DNA of 64,000 bases, from assembly GCF_030406325.1 (NCBI RefSeq), contig NZ_JAUEQY010000002.1:310001-374000 (forward strand). The letters are read 5' to 3'. The notes beneath the pieces are model-generated. The model had not been told where the DNA came from and ran no database searches. It saw only the letters and a program-made list of their open reading frames with translations. The number at the start of each line of letters is the position of its first letter. Position 1 is the first letter of the stretch. The position numbers were made by a program, and so were the translations under genes. Shown here in pieces: positions 1 through 12,507 of the stretch. The DNA comes from Actinomadura sp. DC4. GTDB lineage: Bacteria; Actinomycetota; Actinomycetes; Streptosporangiales; Streptosporangiaceae.

Positions 1-525
1 GGCCTCCAGGCGCTCCAGGCGGCGTAGCGCCCGCGGCGCCGACAGCCGCATGTACACCATGAGCGCGCCGAAGAAGACGACGCTCGGCACCCCGGTCGTC
101 ACGCGGTCGCTGACCACGCTCACCACGTCGGCGAGGCCGAGCAGGGCGATCGTCCACGGCCCGTACGTCACCTGCCGCCGCAGCAGACGGCTCCTGCGGA
201 CGATCATCGAACGCACCGCGGCCTCGTACGCGGGGTCGGCCGGGGGTTCGCCCGTACGGTACGCCCGCGCCATCGCGGTCCGCTCGGCCCGGCTCCACCT
301 GCGCCGGAACCTGCGGTCGGTCAGGCCGAAGGTGGTCAGGAGGGTCGCCGGCACCCCGAGGATCAGCCCGCCTGCCAGCGCCGCCGGGGCGTCGAGGTCA
401 GGTACGGTCAGCGCCAGGAACGTCCCGAACCCGGCCGTCGTGACGACAAGGCAGAACGGCGCGAGGGCCCAGGGCGACACCGCTGGCGGCCGTCCCGCCG
501 ACACTGTTTCCGCGTCTCGCGACAT
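1..525 (-). CDS. Multi-pass membrane protein of unknown function (C-terminus cut by window edge)
   Basis: Reading the minus strand from an ATG at 525 gives at least 175 codons without a stop, running off the window. The predicted protein has two hydrophobic segments near residues 17-36 and 43-60, then an Arg-rich cytosolic stretch (about 62-105), then two more hydrophobic segments near 107-126 and 131-148, followed by another Arg-rich run. This is a four-helix topology with a basic middle loop. I recognise no catalytic motif and assign no function. The plus-strand open frame across the same DNA is Arg/Ser/Thr-rich and has no hydrophobic pattern, so I take it as the shadow. Confidence 0.7.
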   Translation of the reverse strand, partial: MSRDAETVSAGRPPAVSPWALAPFCLVVTTAGFGTFLALTVPDLDAPAALAGGLILGVPATLLTTFGLTDRRFRRRWSRAERTAMARAYRTGEPPADPAYEAAVRSMIVRRSRLLRRQVTYGPWTIALLGLADVVSVVSDRVTTGVPSVVFFGALMVYMRLSAPRALRRLERLEA

Positions 526-572
526 AGCGCAGACACCGTACTAGACCCACGCGGGGGGCTCCTAGGACATGT

Positions 573-590
573 CTAAGGCGGCCTAAGGCG
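573..590. repeat. Two 8-bp direct repeats spaced by 10 bp (possible operator)
   Basis: CTAAGGCG occurs at 573-580 and 583-590, exactly one helical turn apart, with a palindromic GACATGTC just upstream (567-574). The region lies between the divergent membrane protein (start 525) and the 33-aa peptide gene (start 700). Direct repeats with 10-11 bp period are typical of response-regulator or RHH binding sites; which protein binds here is unknown. Confidence 0.35.
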
Positions 591-699
591 TTACCTACCT
601 TGGAGATAGTGCATCGTCCCAATGCAGGGGCACCCGGCTTAGCGCGAATCTTGACATTGCGAGACCGGATCGACCGGTTCGCAGCAGGAGGAGCCGAAA

Positions 700-801
700 A
701 TGCACCCCGACATCATGCGGGCCATCATCAAGGAGCACGTCCGCGACCTCGGCAACGACGTACGCGACGCTCGTAAGTCCGCGAAGGTCCGCGCGCGGTG
801 A
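700..801 (+). CDS. 33-aa basic peptide, conserved-looking small ORF
   Basis: ATG at 700 preceded by a strong AGGAGGA ribosome site (686-692), ending TGA at 799-801. The peptide begins MHPDIMRAIIKEHVRDL and ends KSAKVRAR; it is short, helical in appearance and Arg/Lys/Asp-rich. A TTGACA hexamer (651-656) could be a -35 box, though I see no clear -10. It is followed directly by a strong terminator hairpin, which supports a real, independently transcribed gene. Peptides of this form (MHPDIMRxIIxEHVRDLxxDxR) recur in actinomycetes as unannotated or hypothetical ORFs; the function is unknown. Confidence 0.65.
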   Translation: MHPDIMRAIIKEHVRDLGNDVRDARKSAKVRAR

Positions 802-823
802 CCCCGCGGCGCATCGCCCGCCG

Positions 824-863
824 AATCCCGCCCAGTCCGGAGTCTGTCCGGACGGGCGGGATT
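824..863. terminator. Bidirectional terminator hairpin
   Basis: Arms AATCCCGCCC(A)GTCCGG and CCGGACGGGCGGGATT pair almost perfectly around a short loop. It sits between the 33-aa peptide gene (plus) and the 3' end of the GMC oxidoreductase (minus), so it can end both transcripts. Confidence 0.8.
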
Positions 864-881
864 CCTCGTTGAGGGGCCCGC

Positions 882-2495
882 TCAGTCGCCGGCGGGCAGC
901 AGGGGCTCGGCGGTCGCCGGGTCGGCGGCCGCCAGCGGCGGCGTGCCGGCGATCAGGTCCGCGGCGCGCTCGGCGATCGCGATGGTCGGGGCGTTGGTGT
1001 TGCCGCGCGGTACGGCCGGCATCACCGAGGCGTCCACGACGCGCAGGCCGTCGATGCCGCGGACGCGCAGCTCCGGGTCACAGACCGAGTCGTCCGTACC
1101 GCCCATCGCGCACGTGCTGGTCGGGTGGTAGAGCGTCACGACCTCGTGGCGCACCCAGTCGGTCACGTCGACGCCCTCGCCCGGCGCCGCCTCGCCGCCG
1201 CCGATCTTGGCGAACGGACGGCAGGTCGCGATCTCCCGCGCCTGCGCGATGCCGCTCAGGAGCACCTGGAGGTCGGCGGGGGCACGCAGGTACGCCGGGT
1301 CGATCAGCGGCTTCCAGCGCGGGTCGGCCGACCGCAGCGTGATGGTGCCCCGGCTCTCCACCGCCACCGCCGTGACGAAGACCGACATCATACGTTCCGC
1401 CACGTCGGTCAGGCCCTGCCCGACGTACGGCGTCCCGAGGATGTGGTACTGCAGGTCGGGAGCGGGCAGGCCCGATGAGGTCCGGACGAAACCGCCGGCC
1501 TCGGCGACGTTGGAGGCGTACGGGCCGCGTCCCAGCGACTGCCAGAGCAGGAAGCTGCGCATGTTGACGCCCTCCCAGATCGCCTTCGTCCCGGGCGTGT
1601 GCCACCGGACCGGCACGATCGGATGGTCCTGCAGTCCCGTACCGACCGAGGGCAGGTCCGCGACCACGTCGATGCCGAGGGAGCGCAGGTGGTCCGCCGG
1701 GCCGAGCCCGGACAGCATGAGGAGCTGCGGGGAGTTGACCGCGCCGCCGCACAGGATGACCTCGCGCTGGGCGAGCGCCTCCTCCTCCTTGCCGCCGGCC
1801 ACGAAGCGGACGCCCGTCGCGCGCCCGTTCTCGATCAGCACCTTGGTGGTGAGCGCGTCGGTGCGCACGGTGAGGTTCGGGCGGTCGAGCACCGGCCGCA
1901 GGTATCCGTCGGCCGTCGACCAGCGCCGTCCGCGCCGCTGGGTGACCTGGTAGTACCCGACGCCGTCCTGCTCGGCGCCGTTGAAGTCGTTGTTGGCCGG
2001 CAGGCCGAACTCCTGGGCCGACTCGACCCACGAACGGGTCAGCGGGTGCTTGTAGCGCAGGTCCTCGACCCGCAGCGGCCCGTCGACGCCGTGGTAGTCC
2101 GACTCGCCGCGCTGCTGGTCCTCGGCACGCCGGAAGTAGGGCAGCAGGTCGGCGTAGCCCCAGCCCTTGCAGCCGTACTCGTCGCGCCAGGTGTCGTAGT
2201 CGTGGCGGTGCCCGCGGATGTAGATCATCGCGTTGGTCGACGAGCTACCGCCCAGCGTGCGCCCGCGCGGCCAGTAGACGGAGCGTCCCTGCGCCTCCTC
2301 CTGCGGGGTCGTCGTGTAGTCCCAGTCGTACGGGCCCTTGAACAGCGCCTGCAGTCCGGCGGGGATGTGAATCTCGGGCGCGTCGTCCGGCGGGCCCGCC
2401 TCCAGCAGCAGCACTCGAGCGCCGGAGTCCGCGCTCAGCCGGGAGGCGAGCACACAGCCCGCGCTGCCGGCACCGACGATGACGTAGTCGTACAC
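882..2495 (-). CDS. GMC-family FAD oxidoreductase (choline dehydrogenase/alcohol dehydrogenase-like)
   Basis: 537 aa from a GTG at 2495, chosen because AAGGAGG lies 5 nt upstream and the protein then begins directly with the FAD-binding strand (VYDYVIVGAGSAG, GAGSAG at 8-13). The frame stays open to an ATG at 2558, but the extra 21 residues are not family-like. GMC signature 1 (GRTLGGSSSTNAMIY) and signature 2 (GGAVNSPQLLMLSGLGP) are intact. The C-terminal catalytic region has the active-site His in YHPTSTCAMG (H457) and the NTN motif near 499-501. Family members oxidise alcohols with FAD; the substrate cannot be read from sequence. No choline-uptake or betaine aldehyde dehydrogenase gene is adjacent, so a BetA role is not supported. 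Divergent from the M28 peptidase. Confidence 0.93.
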   Translation of the reverse strand: MYDYVIVGAGSAGCVLASRLSADSGARVLLLEAGPPDDAPEIHIPAGLQALFKGPYDWDYTTTPQEEAQGRSVYWPRGRTLGGSSSTNAMIYIRGHRHDYDTWRDEYGCKGWGYADLLPYFRRAEDQQRGESDYHGVDGPLRVEDLRYKHPLTRSWVESAQEFGLPANNDFNGAEQDGVGYYQVTQRRGRRWSTADGYLRPVLDRPNLTVRTDALTTKVLIENGRATGVRFVAGGKEEEALAQREVILCGGAVNSPQLLMLSGLGPADHLRSLGIDVVADLPSVGTGLQDHPIVPVRWHTPGTKAIWEGVNMRSFLLWQSLGRGPYASNVAEAGGFVRTSSGLPAPDLQYHILGTPYVGQGLTDVAERMMSVFVTAVAVESRGTITLRSADPRWKPLIDPAYLRAPADLQVLLSGIAQAREIATCRPFAKIGGGEAAPGEGVDVTDWVRHEVVTLYHPTSTCAMGGTDDSVCDPELRVRGIDGLRVVDASVMPAVPRGNTNAPTIAIAERAADLIAGTPPLAAADPATAEPLLPAGD

Positions 2496-2685
2496 GGCCG
2501 CCTCCTTGGGGAACCTCGCCAAACCATATCGATTTCCGGACGTTCTGGGGCAGTGCACCGAATCGTGTTCTAGCCAACAGTGCGCGATCTCGACAACGAG
2601 TAGGTCTCAACGTCTGGCGCGGGGGATGACTGCAGTGTCAACCTCAGGTCCATTACCTCCGCTTTACCGATTAGAAGGGGCGCTC

Positions 2686-4188
2686 GTGCGCACAATCGCC
2701 ATCGGTACCCTCATCGGCCTCGCCGCCGCCGCGATCGTGACGGCGGCTCCCGCGGACGCGGCCGAACATCCTCGTCTGGACAGGCTGGTCAAGCTGCAGG
2801 ACATCCGCAGACATCAGCACGACCTCCAGAAGATCGCCGACTACAACGGTGGCACCCGCGCCGCCGGAGAACCGGGCTTTGAGGTCTCGACCCAGTACAT
2901 CGTCAAGCAGCTCAAGAAGGCCGGCTACCGCCCGAAGGTGCAGGACTTCCCGTTCGCCTACTTCAAGGAGCGGACGCCGGCCGTCTTCGACCGGCCCGGC
3001 GGCCCCGTCTACAAGTACGGCACCGACTACGCCACCCTCGACTTCTCCGGCACCGGCGACGTCACGGCGACGGCCCACGCGGTCGACCCGGACGGCACGG
3101 GCGTGGGCAGCGGCTGTGAGCCCGCCGACTTCGCCGGATTCACCAAGGGCGACATCGCGCTGGTCAAGCGCGGCGGCTGCACCTTCTCCGACAAGACGAG
3201 CAACGCACAGACCGCCGGCGCCGCCGCCATCGCGATCTACAACGACGGCGCCGCGCCGGACCGCATGGGCCCGGTCGAGGGGACGGCGGGCCAGGCCTGG
3301 CAGATCCCGATCATCGGGCCGACCTACCAGCTCGGCACCGACCTGGTGAAGGCCTCGGCCGATGGCACGCTGAAGCTGCACATCAAGACCAACACGATCA
3401 ACGAACAGCGCACCGCGCACAACGTGATCGCCGACACCGACCGCGGCCGCGCCGACAACGTGATCGTCATGGGCGCCCACCTCGACAGCGTCACCAAGGG
3501 CCCCGGCATCAACGACAACGGCAGCGGCACCGCGACGGTCCTCACCGTCGCCGAGCAGATCTCCCAGCTCGGGCGCGAGATCAAGAACAAGGTGCGATTC
3601 GCCTTCTGGGGCGCCGAGGAGGAGGGCCTGCTCGGCTCGACCTACTACGTGACGCACCTGAGCGCCGCGCAGAAGGCCACCATCGCGCTCAACCTCAACT
3701 TCGACATGCTGGGGTCCCCGAACGGCCGGCGGGGCGTCTACGACGGCGACGACTCCGAGGGATCGGGCACCAATCCGCCCGCGGGCTCCGGCGCGATCGA
3801 GAAGGTCTTCAACGACTACTACGGCGAGCGCAAGCTGCCGACCTCGCCGAGCGTGTTCGACGGGCGCTCGGACTACGGACCGTTCATCGACAACGGCATC
3901 CCGGCCGGTGGCCTGGACTCCGGCGCGGAGAAGCTGAAGACGCCGGAAGAGGCCACGATCTACGGCGGCGAGGCCGGCAAGCCGTACGACGGCTGCTATC
4001 ACCAGGCCTGCGACACCTACGCCAACAACAACGCCACCATCCTGGACCAGTTGTCCGACGGGGCGGCCTACGCCGTCCAGGTGCTCGCCAAGAGCACACT
4101 GCCGGTCAACGGCGAGCGCTCCGCCGTACGCCAGGCGGCGGCTCGCCCGGCCGCCCAGGCCGCGCCGGCCGGTCTCGTCACCCGCTGA
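2686..4188 (+). CDS. Secreted M28-family zinc metallopeptidase with PA domain (aminopeptidase)
   Basis: 500 aa from a GTG at 2686, preceded by AGAAGGGG. The first 25 residues form a Sec signal peptide (VRTIAIGTLIG...APADAAE, likely cleaved after ADA). A protease-associated domain lies near 120-225 (KGDIALVKRGGCTF, AGAAAIAIYND). The catalytic domain has the expected two-zinc ligands: H265 (GAHLDSV), D277 (INDNGSG), the E311-E312 pair (GAEEEG), D340 (NFDML) and H439 (CYHQACD), the last inside a Cys pair likely to form a disulfide. The family includes Streptomyces griseus aminopeptidase and aminopeptidase Y, which release hydrophobic N-terminal residues outside the cell. A strong hairpin ends the gene just after its stop. 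Confidence 0.95.
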   Translation: MRTIAIGTLIGLAAAAIVTAAPADAAEHPRLDRLVKLQDIRRHQHDLQKIADYNGGTRAAGEPGFEVSTQYIVKQLKKAGYRPKVQDFPFAYFKERTPAVFDRPGGPVYKYGTDYATLDFSGTGDVTATAHAVDPDGTGVGSGCEPADFAGFTKGDIALVKRGGCTFSDKTSNAQTAGAAAIAIYNDGAAPDRMGPVEGTAGQAWQIPIIGPTYQLGTDLVKASADGTLKLHIKTNTINEQRTAHNVIADTDRGRADNVIVMGAHLDSVTKGPGINDNGSGTATVLTVAEQISQLGREIKNKVRFAFWGAEEEGLLGSTYYVTHLSAAQKATIALNLNFDMLGSPNGRRGVYDGDDSEGSGTNPPAGSGAIEKVFNDYYGERKLPTSPSVFDGRSDYGPFIDNGIPAGGLDSGAEKLKTPEEATIYGGEAGKPYDGCYHQACDTYANNNATILDQLSDGAAYAVQVLAKSTLPVNGERSAVRQAAARPAAQAAPAGLVTR

Positions 4189-4192
4189 GCGG

Positions 4193-4226
4193 GGCGTGTC
4201 CCGGGGCACGAGCCCCGGGACACGCC
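4193..4226 (+). terminator. Terminator of the M28 peptidase gene
   Basis: Perfect 15-bp stem (GGCGTGTCCCGGGGC / GCCCCGGGACACGCC) with a 4-nt loop, starting 5 nt after the TGA. No U-tract follows, as usual for actinomycete terminators. Confidence 0.85.
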
Positions 4227-4393
4227 GCAATATCGCGGCGCCCGGCACGCCCCCGAGGTCCGCCGGGCGCCACTTGTCAGGCCGGCCCGCGTCACCCGCC
4301 CGCGGAACGGCTGTCACCTGGGAAGACGCGTTGAAGGGCGTCCGGCGTTGCCTGCCCGGCCGGATCGGCCGCACTCTCGTTAGGGTTGACGCC

Positions 4394-4987
4394 ATGGCCA
4401 AGAACCGCGACGACCAGCCGGTCGTGCTGTCGAAGATCTACACCCGCACCGGCGACGACGGCACGACCAACCTCGGCGACATGAGCCGTACGCCCAAGAC
4501 CGATCCGCGGCTCACGGCGTACGCGGACGTCGACGAGGCCAACAGCGCGATCGGGGCGGCCATCGCCCTCGGCGACCTGACCGAGGAGCTCGCCGCGGTC
4601 CTCCAACGGGTGCAGAACGACCTGTTCGACGTGGGCGCGGACCTGTGCACGCCCGTCGTGGAGGACCCGGAGTTCCCCCCGCTGCGGGTCACCGAGGAGT
4701 ACGTCACCCGGCTCGAGGAGGCCTGCGACACCTACAACGCCGGCCTGCCGGCGCTTCGGAGCTTCATCCTGCCCGGCGGCACCCCGGGCGGCGCGCTGCT
4801 GCACATCGCCCGCACCGTCGTACGCCGGGCCGAGCGCGCGGCCTGGGCGGCGTTCGAGGTCCACGACGACATGAACCCGCTCACCGCGCGCTACCTCAAC
4901 CGGCTCTCCGACCTGCTGTTCATCCTCGGCCGTGTGGCCAACGCCGAACGCGGTGACGTGCTGTGGAAGCCCGGCGGCGAGCGCTGA
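4394..4987 (+). CDS. PduO-type ATP:cob(I)alamin adenosyltransferase
   Basis: 197 aa. The ATG at 4394 gives the family N-terminus (VVLSKIYTRTGDDGTTNLGD), which carries the ATP-binding segment. Further motifs are RSFILPGGT, HIARTVVRRAER and the C-terminal YLNRLSDLLFILGR helix that lines the cobalamin site. The enzyme transfers the adenosyl group of ATP to reduced cobalamin to make coenzyme B12. It faces the atp operon, an arrangement common in actinobacteria. There is no Shine-Dalgarno sequence. TAGGGT at 4381-4386 stands 7 nt before the ATG, so a leaderless mRNA is possible. The TGA lies in a palindrome shared with the stop of the convergent DUF2550 gene. Confidence 0.93.
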   Translation: MAKNRDDQPVVLSKIYTRTGDDGTTNLGDMSRTPKTDPRLTAYADVDEANSAIGAAIALGDLTEELAAVLQRVQNDLFDVGADLCTPVVEDPEFPPLRVTEEYVTRLEEACDTYNAGLPALRSFILPGGTPGGALLHIARTVVRRAERAAWAAFEVHDDMNPLTARYLNRLSDLLFILGRVANAERGDVLWKPGGER

Positions 4988-4993
4988 GGCGCC

Positions 4994-5431
4994 TCACTTC
5001 AGCGAGGAGCCGGGCGGCGACGCCTCCAGCCAGGCGAGAAAGCCGGTCAGCGCGGCGCCGCTCATCGCCAGCTCGACGGTGTGCCCGTCGTCGCGTACCT
5101 CGACGATGCCGGTGTCCGGCTGGAGCGCCGGCTCCTCGTCGGCCGCCGGCTCGCGGCGGCCCGCGACGACAAGGCCCCGGCGGTGAACGACCCGCCGGGG
5201 CCTGAAACGAAAACCGAAGATCGCGAACCAGAGCAGCTCGTCACCGTTGTAGCGGCCGATGCCGAGCCGCCACACACCACGGCCGTCCGGCTCGCGCAGG
5301 CTGCACTCGACCGTGCCGCCGCGGCGCTCCAGCAGCCACCGTCGCAGCGAGAGCATGGCGAACACGGCGACGACCGCCAGCAGGACAGCGGCGAGGACCC
5401 CGCCTACGTTCAGTGCCAGGTACCCGCCCAC
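4994..5431 (-). CDS. DUF2550 family membrane-anchored protein
   Basis: 145 aa from GTG 5431, with AGGGGGGA directly in front. Residues 5-27 are one hydrophobic helix (LNVGGVLAAVLLAVVAVFAML), followed by a basic cytosolic domain with the motifs GGTVECSLR, WRLGIGRYNGDELLWF and a PH-like beta pattern. DUF2550 proteins are encoded right after atpC in many actinobacteria, but their function is unknown. Here the gene follows atpC by 21 nt and probably belongs to the atp transcript. Confidence 0.85.
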   Translation of the reverse strand: MGGYLALNVGGVLAAVLLAVVAVFAMLSLRRWLLERRGGTVECSLREPDGRGVWRLGIGRYNGDELLWFAIFGFRFRPRRVVHRRGLVVAGRREPAADEEPALQPDTGIVEVRDDGHTVELAMSGAALTGFLAWLEASPPGSSLK

Positions 5432-5452
5432 TCCCCCCTGCTTCCCCGAAGA

Positions 5453-5842
5453 TCAGACTTCTTGGCCGGCGGCTCTCAGCCGTGCCCGCGCGCGGCGCTG
5501 GGCCGCGGCGGCCTCGTCGCCCTCCTGCGCCGACACGCGTTCGTACTCCTCGCGGGCGGCGCGGACATCGACCTCACCGCCCAGCTCGGCGTACTCCGCG
5601 AGCACCGACACCTCGCCTGCGGCGACAGAGAAGAATCCACCGGAGACCATCGCCGCGACGGGCTCGCCGCCGTCGGCCGGGTGGATGCGCACGACACTTC
5701 CGTCCACCATCACGCCGAGGACCGGCGCGTGGCCGGGCAGGATGCCCATCTCACCCTCGATGGTCTTGGCCACGACCATATCGGCTTCGCCGGCCCAGAT
5801 CTCACGCTCCGGTGAGACCAGCTCCACGCGCAGCTTTGCCAC
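5453..5842 (-). CDS. atpC: F1Fo ATP synthase epsilon subunit
   Basis: 129 aa, full length. The N-terminal beta-sandwich is clear (LRVELVSPEREIWAGEADMV, EGEMGILPGHAPVLG). The two-helix C-terminal domain carries the usual Arg/Ala-rich end (AAAAQRRARARLRAAG). This subunit sits in the central stalk and inhibits futile ATP hydrolysis. It is last of the eight structural atp genes, 27 nt after atpD. Confidence 0.97.
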   Translation of the reverse strand: MAKLRVELVSPEREIWAGEADMVVAKTIEGEMGILPGHAPVLGVMVDGSVVRIHPADGGEPVAAMVSGGFFSVAAGEVSVLAEYAELGGEVDVRAAREEYERVSAQEGDEAAAAQRRARARLRAAGQEV

Positions 5843-5869
5843 TTCGTTCTCCTTCGAACCGGGCCGTGA

Positions 5870-8241
<2,372 letters not shown>

Positions 8242-8244
8242 CGG

Positions 8245-9882
<1,638 letters not shown>

Positions 9883-9920
9883 GTCTTCTTCGTCTCTCTC
9901 CGTGAGTCCATTGCGTGGAT

Positions 9921-10733
9921 TCAGCTCGCCCGCTCGATGCGCCGGCGGATGTCTGCCAGGCGGCGAACGATGGTGCCGTCGATTTCCTCATCCCCCACCC
10001 GGATGGACATTCCACCCAGAACTGAAGGATCAACATCGATGTTCAGGTGAACATCGCGGTCGTACTGCGCCGAGAGCGCGGTGGCGAGCCTCGACTTCTG
10101 CCGCTCGCTCAGGTCCACCGCGGTGCGCACCACCGCGACCAGGCGGTTGCGGCGCTCGGCGGCGATGCGGCCGAACTCCGCGAGCACACGCTCCAGACTA
10201 CGTCCTCGCGGGTGCGTCACGGCCTCGATGATCAGCCGCAACGTCGCCTGCGTGGTCTTGCCTTCGAGGAGTTCGTTCAGCAGCGTCGCCTTGCGGTCCG
10301 GCGCCACCCGGTGGTCGACGAGCACACCGCGCAACTGCGGCTGCGCCTCGACGATGCGCTCGAAGCGGAACAGCTCGTCTTCCAGGTCGTCGAGCCGGTT
10401 GTCCGACTCCGCGCCCGCCACCGTCGCGATCACGGCGAACCGCTCGACGGCGTCGGTGAGGTCGATCGAGCGCCCCCACCTCAGGCGTACGAGGTCCGCG
10501 ATCAGCTCCGCGGTCGCCGCGCCGACCTTGCCGTCGAGCACCGCCGAGGCGAGCCCGGCGCGCTGGTCGACCGGCCGGGCCGGGTCCGCGAGCGCCCGCC
10601 GGAGCACGTGCTCACGATCGAGCAGCCGCAACACCGCGAACAGCTCGTCGCCGAGCGATGCGGGGTCTGCGGACAACACGGACTCGAGCCGCTCCTGCCC
10701 TTCGGCCAGCGAAGCCCTGCTAGCGCCTCTCAT
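9921..10733 (-). CDS. atpH: F1Fo ATP synthase delta subunit
   Basis: 270 aa, about 90 longer than E. coli delta, as usual in actinobacteria. The N-terminal helical bundle is at about 1-105 and the C-terminal OSCP-like domain ends with [20 protein letters not shown] and [15 protein letters not shown], the delta/OSCP signature. The start, ATG 10733, lies 5 nt past the atpF stop. Delta ties the peripheral stalk to the top of F1. Confidence 0.95.
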   Translation of the reverse strand: MRGASRASLAEGQERLESVLSADPASLGDELFAVLRLLDREHVLRRALADPARPVDQRAGLASAVLDGKVGAATAELIADLVRLRWGRSIDLTDAVERFAVIATVAGAESDNRLDDLEDELFRFERIVEAQPQLRGVLVDHRVAPDRKATLLNELLEGKTTQATLRLIIEAVTHPRGRSLERVLAEFGRIAAERRNRLVAVVRTAVDLSERQKSRLATALSAQYDRDVHLNIDVDPSVLGGMSIRVGDEEIDGTIVRRLADIRRRIERAS

Positions 10734-10738
10734 GCTCG

Positions 10739-11305
10739 TTACGCCTCCGCCCGAGCCCGGTCTTCGAGCTGGTCGAGGAACCGGTCGACGGTGCCACGGC
10801 GGCGGGCCTCGTCCTCGAGGGACTCGCCCACGATGCGGCTCGCCAGGTCGACGGCCAGCTCACCGATCTCCGTGCGCAGGCTGGTGAAGGCCTGCTGGCG
10901 GTCGGCCTCGATCTGGGCGTGCGCCTGATCGATGAGGCGCTGGGCCTCGGTCTGGGCCTGCTCGCGCATCTCCGCGATGATCTGCGCACCCTGCTCGCGC
11001 GACTCCTCACGGAAACGAGCGGCCTCGTGCCGGGCCTCGGCGAGCTGCTCCTTGTACTGCTCGAGCACCTTCTGGGCCTCGTCCTGCGCTTCTTCGGCCC
11101 GCTTGATGCCGCCCTCGATCGCGTCCGTGCGCTCGGCAAGGGTCGTCTGGATCCGCGGGATCAGCATCTTGCCGAGGACGACGAGCACGACGAGGAACGC
11201 GAAGGTGCCGAAGATCAGCTCCGCCGCGTCAGGGATCAAGGGGTTCGGGTTCTTCTCCGCGGCAAGGAACCCGGCGGCGTGTTCGGCCAGGAACATGGCG
11301 TGCAC
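10739..11305 (-). CDS. atpF: F1Fo ATP synthase b subunit
   Basis: 188 aa. One membrane helix (about 29-50, LIFGTFAFLVVLVVLGKMLI) is followed by a long charged coiled coil (about 60-188) that forms the peripheral stalk. The start is ambiguous. GTG 11305 has GGAAGG only 2 nt upstream, while ATG 11296 has it 11 nt upstream; I use the GTG. Confidence 0.95.
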   Translation of the reverse strand: MHAMFLAEHAAGFLAAEKNPNPLIPDAAELIFGTFAFLVVLVVLGKMLIPRIQTTLAERTDAIEGGIKRAEEAQDEAQKVLEQYKEQLAEARHEAARFREESREQGAQIIAEMREQAQTEAQRLIDQAHAQIEADRQQAFTSLRTEIGELAVDLASRIVGESLEDEARRRGTVDRFLDQLEDRARAEA

Positions 11306-11326
11306 AGCCTTCCGTAGAGGTCCTGG

Positions 11327-11566
11327 TTAGGAGGTGTAGATGAAGGGCGCGACCAGGCCGATCAGGGCGAGCGCCTCACTGAAGGCGAAGCCCAGCAGCA
11401 TGTTCGTGCGGATGGTGCTGGTGAGCTCCGGCTGGCGCGCGATGGCGTTGACGCCCTGACCGAAGACGATGCCGACGCCGATACCCGGGCCGATGGCGGA
11501 CAGGCCGTACCCGATCGACTTCAGGCCGGGGTTGATGTTCGTGCTCGCGGCGGCGATCAAGGACAT
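11327..11566 (-). CDS. atpE: F1Fo ATP synthase c subunit (proteolipid ring)
   Basis: 79 aa with two helices and a polar ARQPE loop. The proton-binding carboxylate is E64 in helix 2 (GFAFSEALALIG). The glycine-rich helix 1 (GLSAIGPGIGVGIVFGQG) packs the ring. The target region of bedaquiline-type inhibitors in mycobacteria corresponds to this helix pair. Confidence 0.97.
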   Translation of the reverse strand: MSLIAAASTNINPGLKSIGYGLSAIGPGIGVGIVFGQGVNAIARQPELTSTIRTNMLLGFAFSEALALIGLVAPFIYTS

Positions 11567-11587
11567 TGGAAATTCCTTTTCGATAGG

Positions 11588-11607
11588 CCGGCGGTCGTCT
11601 CCGCCGG
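11588..11607 (-). terminator. Hairpin between atpB and atpE
   Basis: CCGGCGG and CCGCCGG form a 7-bp stem with a 6-nt loop in the 70-nt atpB-atpE gap. Since atpE is needed in far more copies than atpB, this is more likely an mRNA processing or stability element than a full terminator. Confidence 0.4.
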
Positions 11608-11636
11608 TCAGATGTTGACGATCTGCGGGTCAGGTC

Positions 11637-12425
11637 TTAGTGGTCGGAGTAGAGTCCGGCGCTTATGTAGAAGGCGGCGAGCAGTGTGAAGACATATGCC
11701 TGCACCGCCTGGATGAACAGCTCGAAGGCGGTCATGACGATGGTCAGGACCACACCGAGGATGCCCACGCCGAACCCGAGCGGGGTGACCTTCTCCCAGA
11801 GGAAGTGGAAGCCGACGGTCGCGAACAGCGCGATCAGGATATGGCCGGCGAACATGTTCGCGAAGAGCCGGACGGCGTGCGTGAACGGCCGGATGAAGAA
11901 CGTCGAGACGAACTCGATGGGGATGACGATGAGGTAGAGCGCCTTGGGCAGGTCGGGCGGCATCGTCGCGTTCTTCAGCAGGCCGAAGAGGCCCTGGTTC
12001 TTGACTCCCACGACCCAGAAGGTCAGGTAGATCAGGACGGCCAGTACGGCGGGGAACGCGATCCGGGAGTTCACGGGGAACTGCGCGACCGGTACGACCG
12101 ACATCAGGTTGCCGACCCACACGAAGAAGAACACCGGGATCAGCAGGCGCATCCAGCGCTCGGTGTCCTTGCCCAGGAACGGCCGGCCGATTTCGTCGCG
12201 GACGAAGACGTACGCGACCTCGCCGACGTTCTGCCATCCCCGCGGCACCAGCTGGGGCTTGGCGAAAGCGGCCCAGAAGAAGGCGATGACGATGATCATC
12301 ACCAGGAAGCAGAGCACCATCGGCTTGGCGACCGCGAAGGGACCTACGTGAAAGAGGGGCTTCCACTCGAACAGGCCGAGTCCCGGGGCTTCGAAGTCTT
12401 TGGCGAGGATGTGCGGGGCACTCAC
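11637..12425 (-). CDS. atpB: F1Fo ATP synthase a subunit
   Basis: 262 aa from GTG 12425, with AAAGGAA 7 nt upstream; the open frame extends back to 12563 but that stretch overlaps atpZ and is not family-like. There are five to six membrane helices. The essential proton-channel arginine is R186 in THAVRLFANM. The last helices (TIVMTAFELFIQAVQAYVF) contain the conserved Glu/Gln channel residues. Confidence 0.96.
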   Translation of the reverse strand: MSAPHILAKDFEAPGLGLFEWKPLFHVGPFAVAKPMVLCFLVMIIVIAFFWAAFAKPQLVPRGWQNVGEVAYVFVRDEIGRPFLGKDTERWMRLLIPVFFFVWVGNLMSVVPVAQFPVNSRIAFPAVLAVLIYLTFWVVGVKNQGLFGLLKNATMPPDLPKALYLIVIPIEFVSTFFIRPFTHAVRLFANMFAGHILIALFATVGFHFLWEKVTPLGFGVGILGVVLTIVMTAFELFIQAVQAYVFTLLAAFYISAGLYSDH

Positions 12426-12507
12426 CCGGTGTTCCTTTCGCTGTCGTAGCTCATCAAGGCGGCAACCTTGCTGTCGTCTCGGTGGGCCACGGCCCCGCCC
12501 GGCGCTT

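Noticed and set aside
882-2495. BetA choline dehydrogenase call
   Set aside because: GMC signatures are clear, but no betaine aldehyde dehydrogenase, BetI or choline transporter gene is present in the window, so the substrate is left open.
2671-4401. 576-codon minus-strand open frame opposite the M28 peptidase
   Set aside because: The plus strand has a signal peptide and all zinc ligands; the minus frame has none of these.
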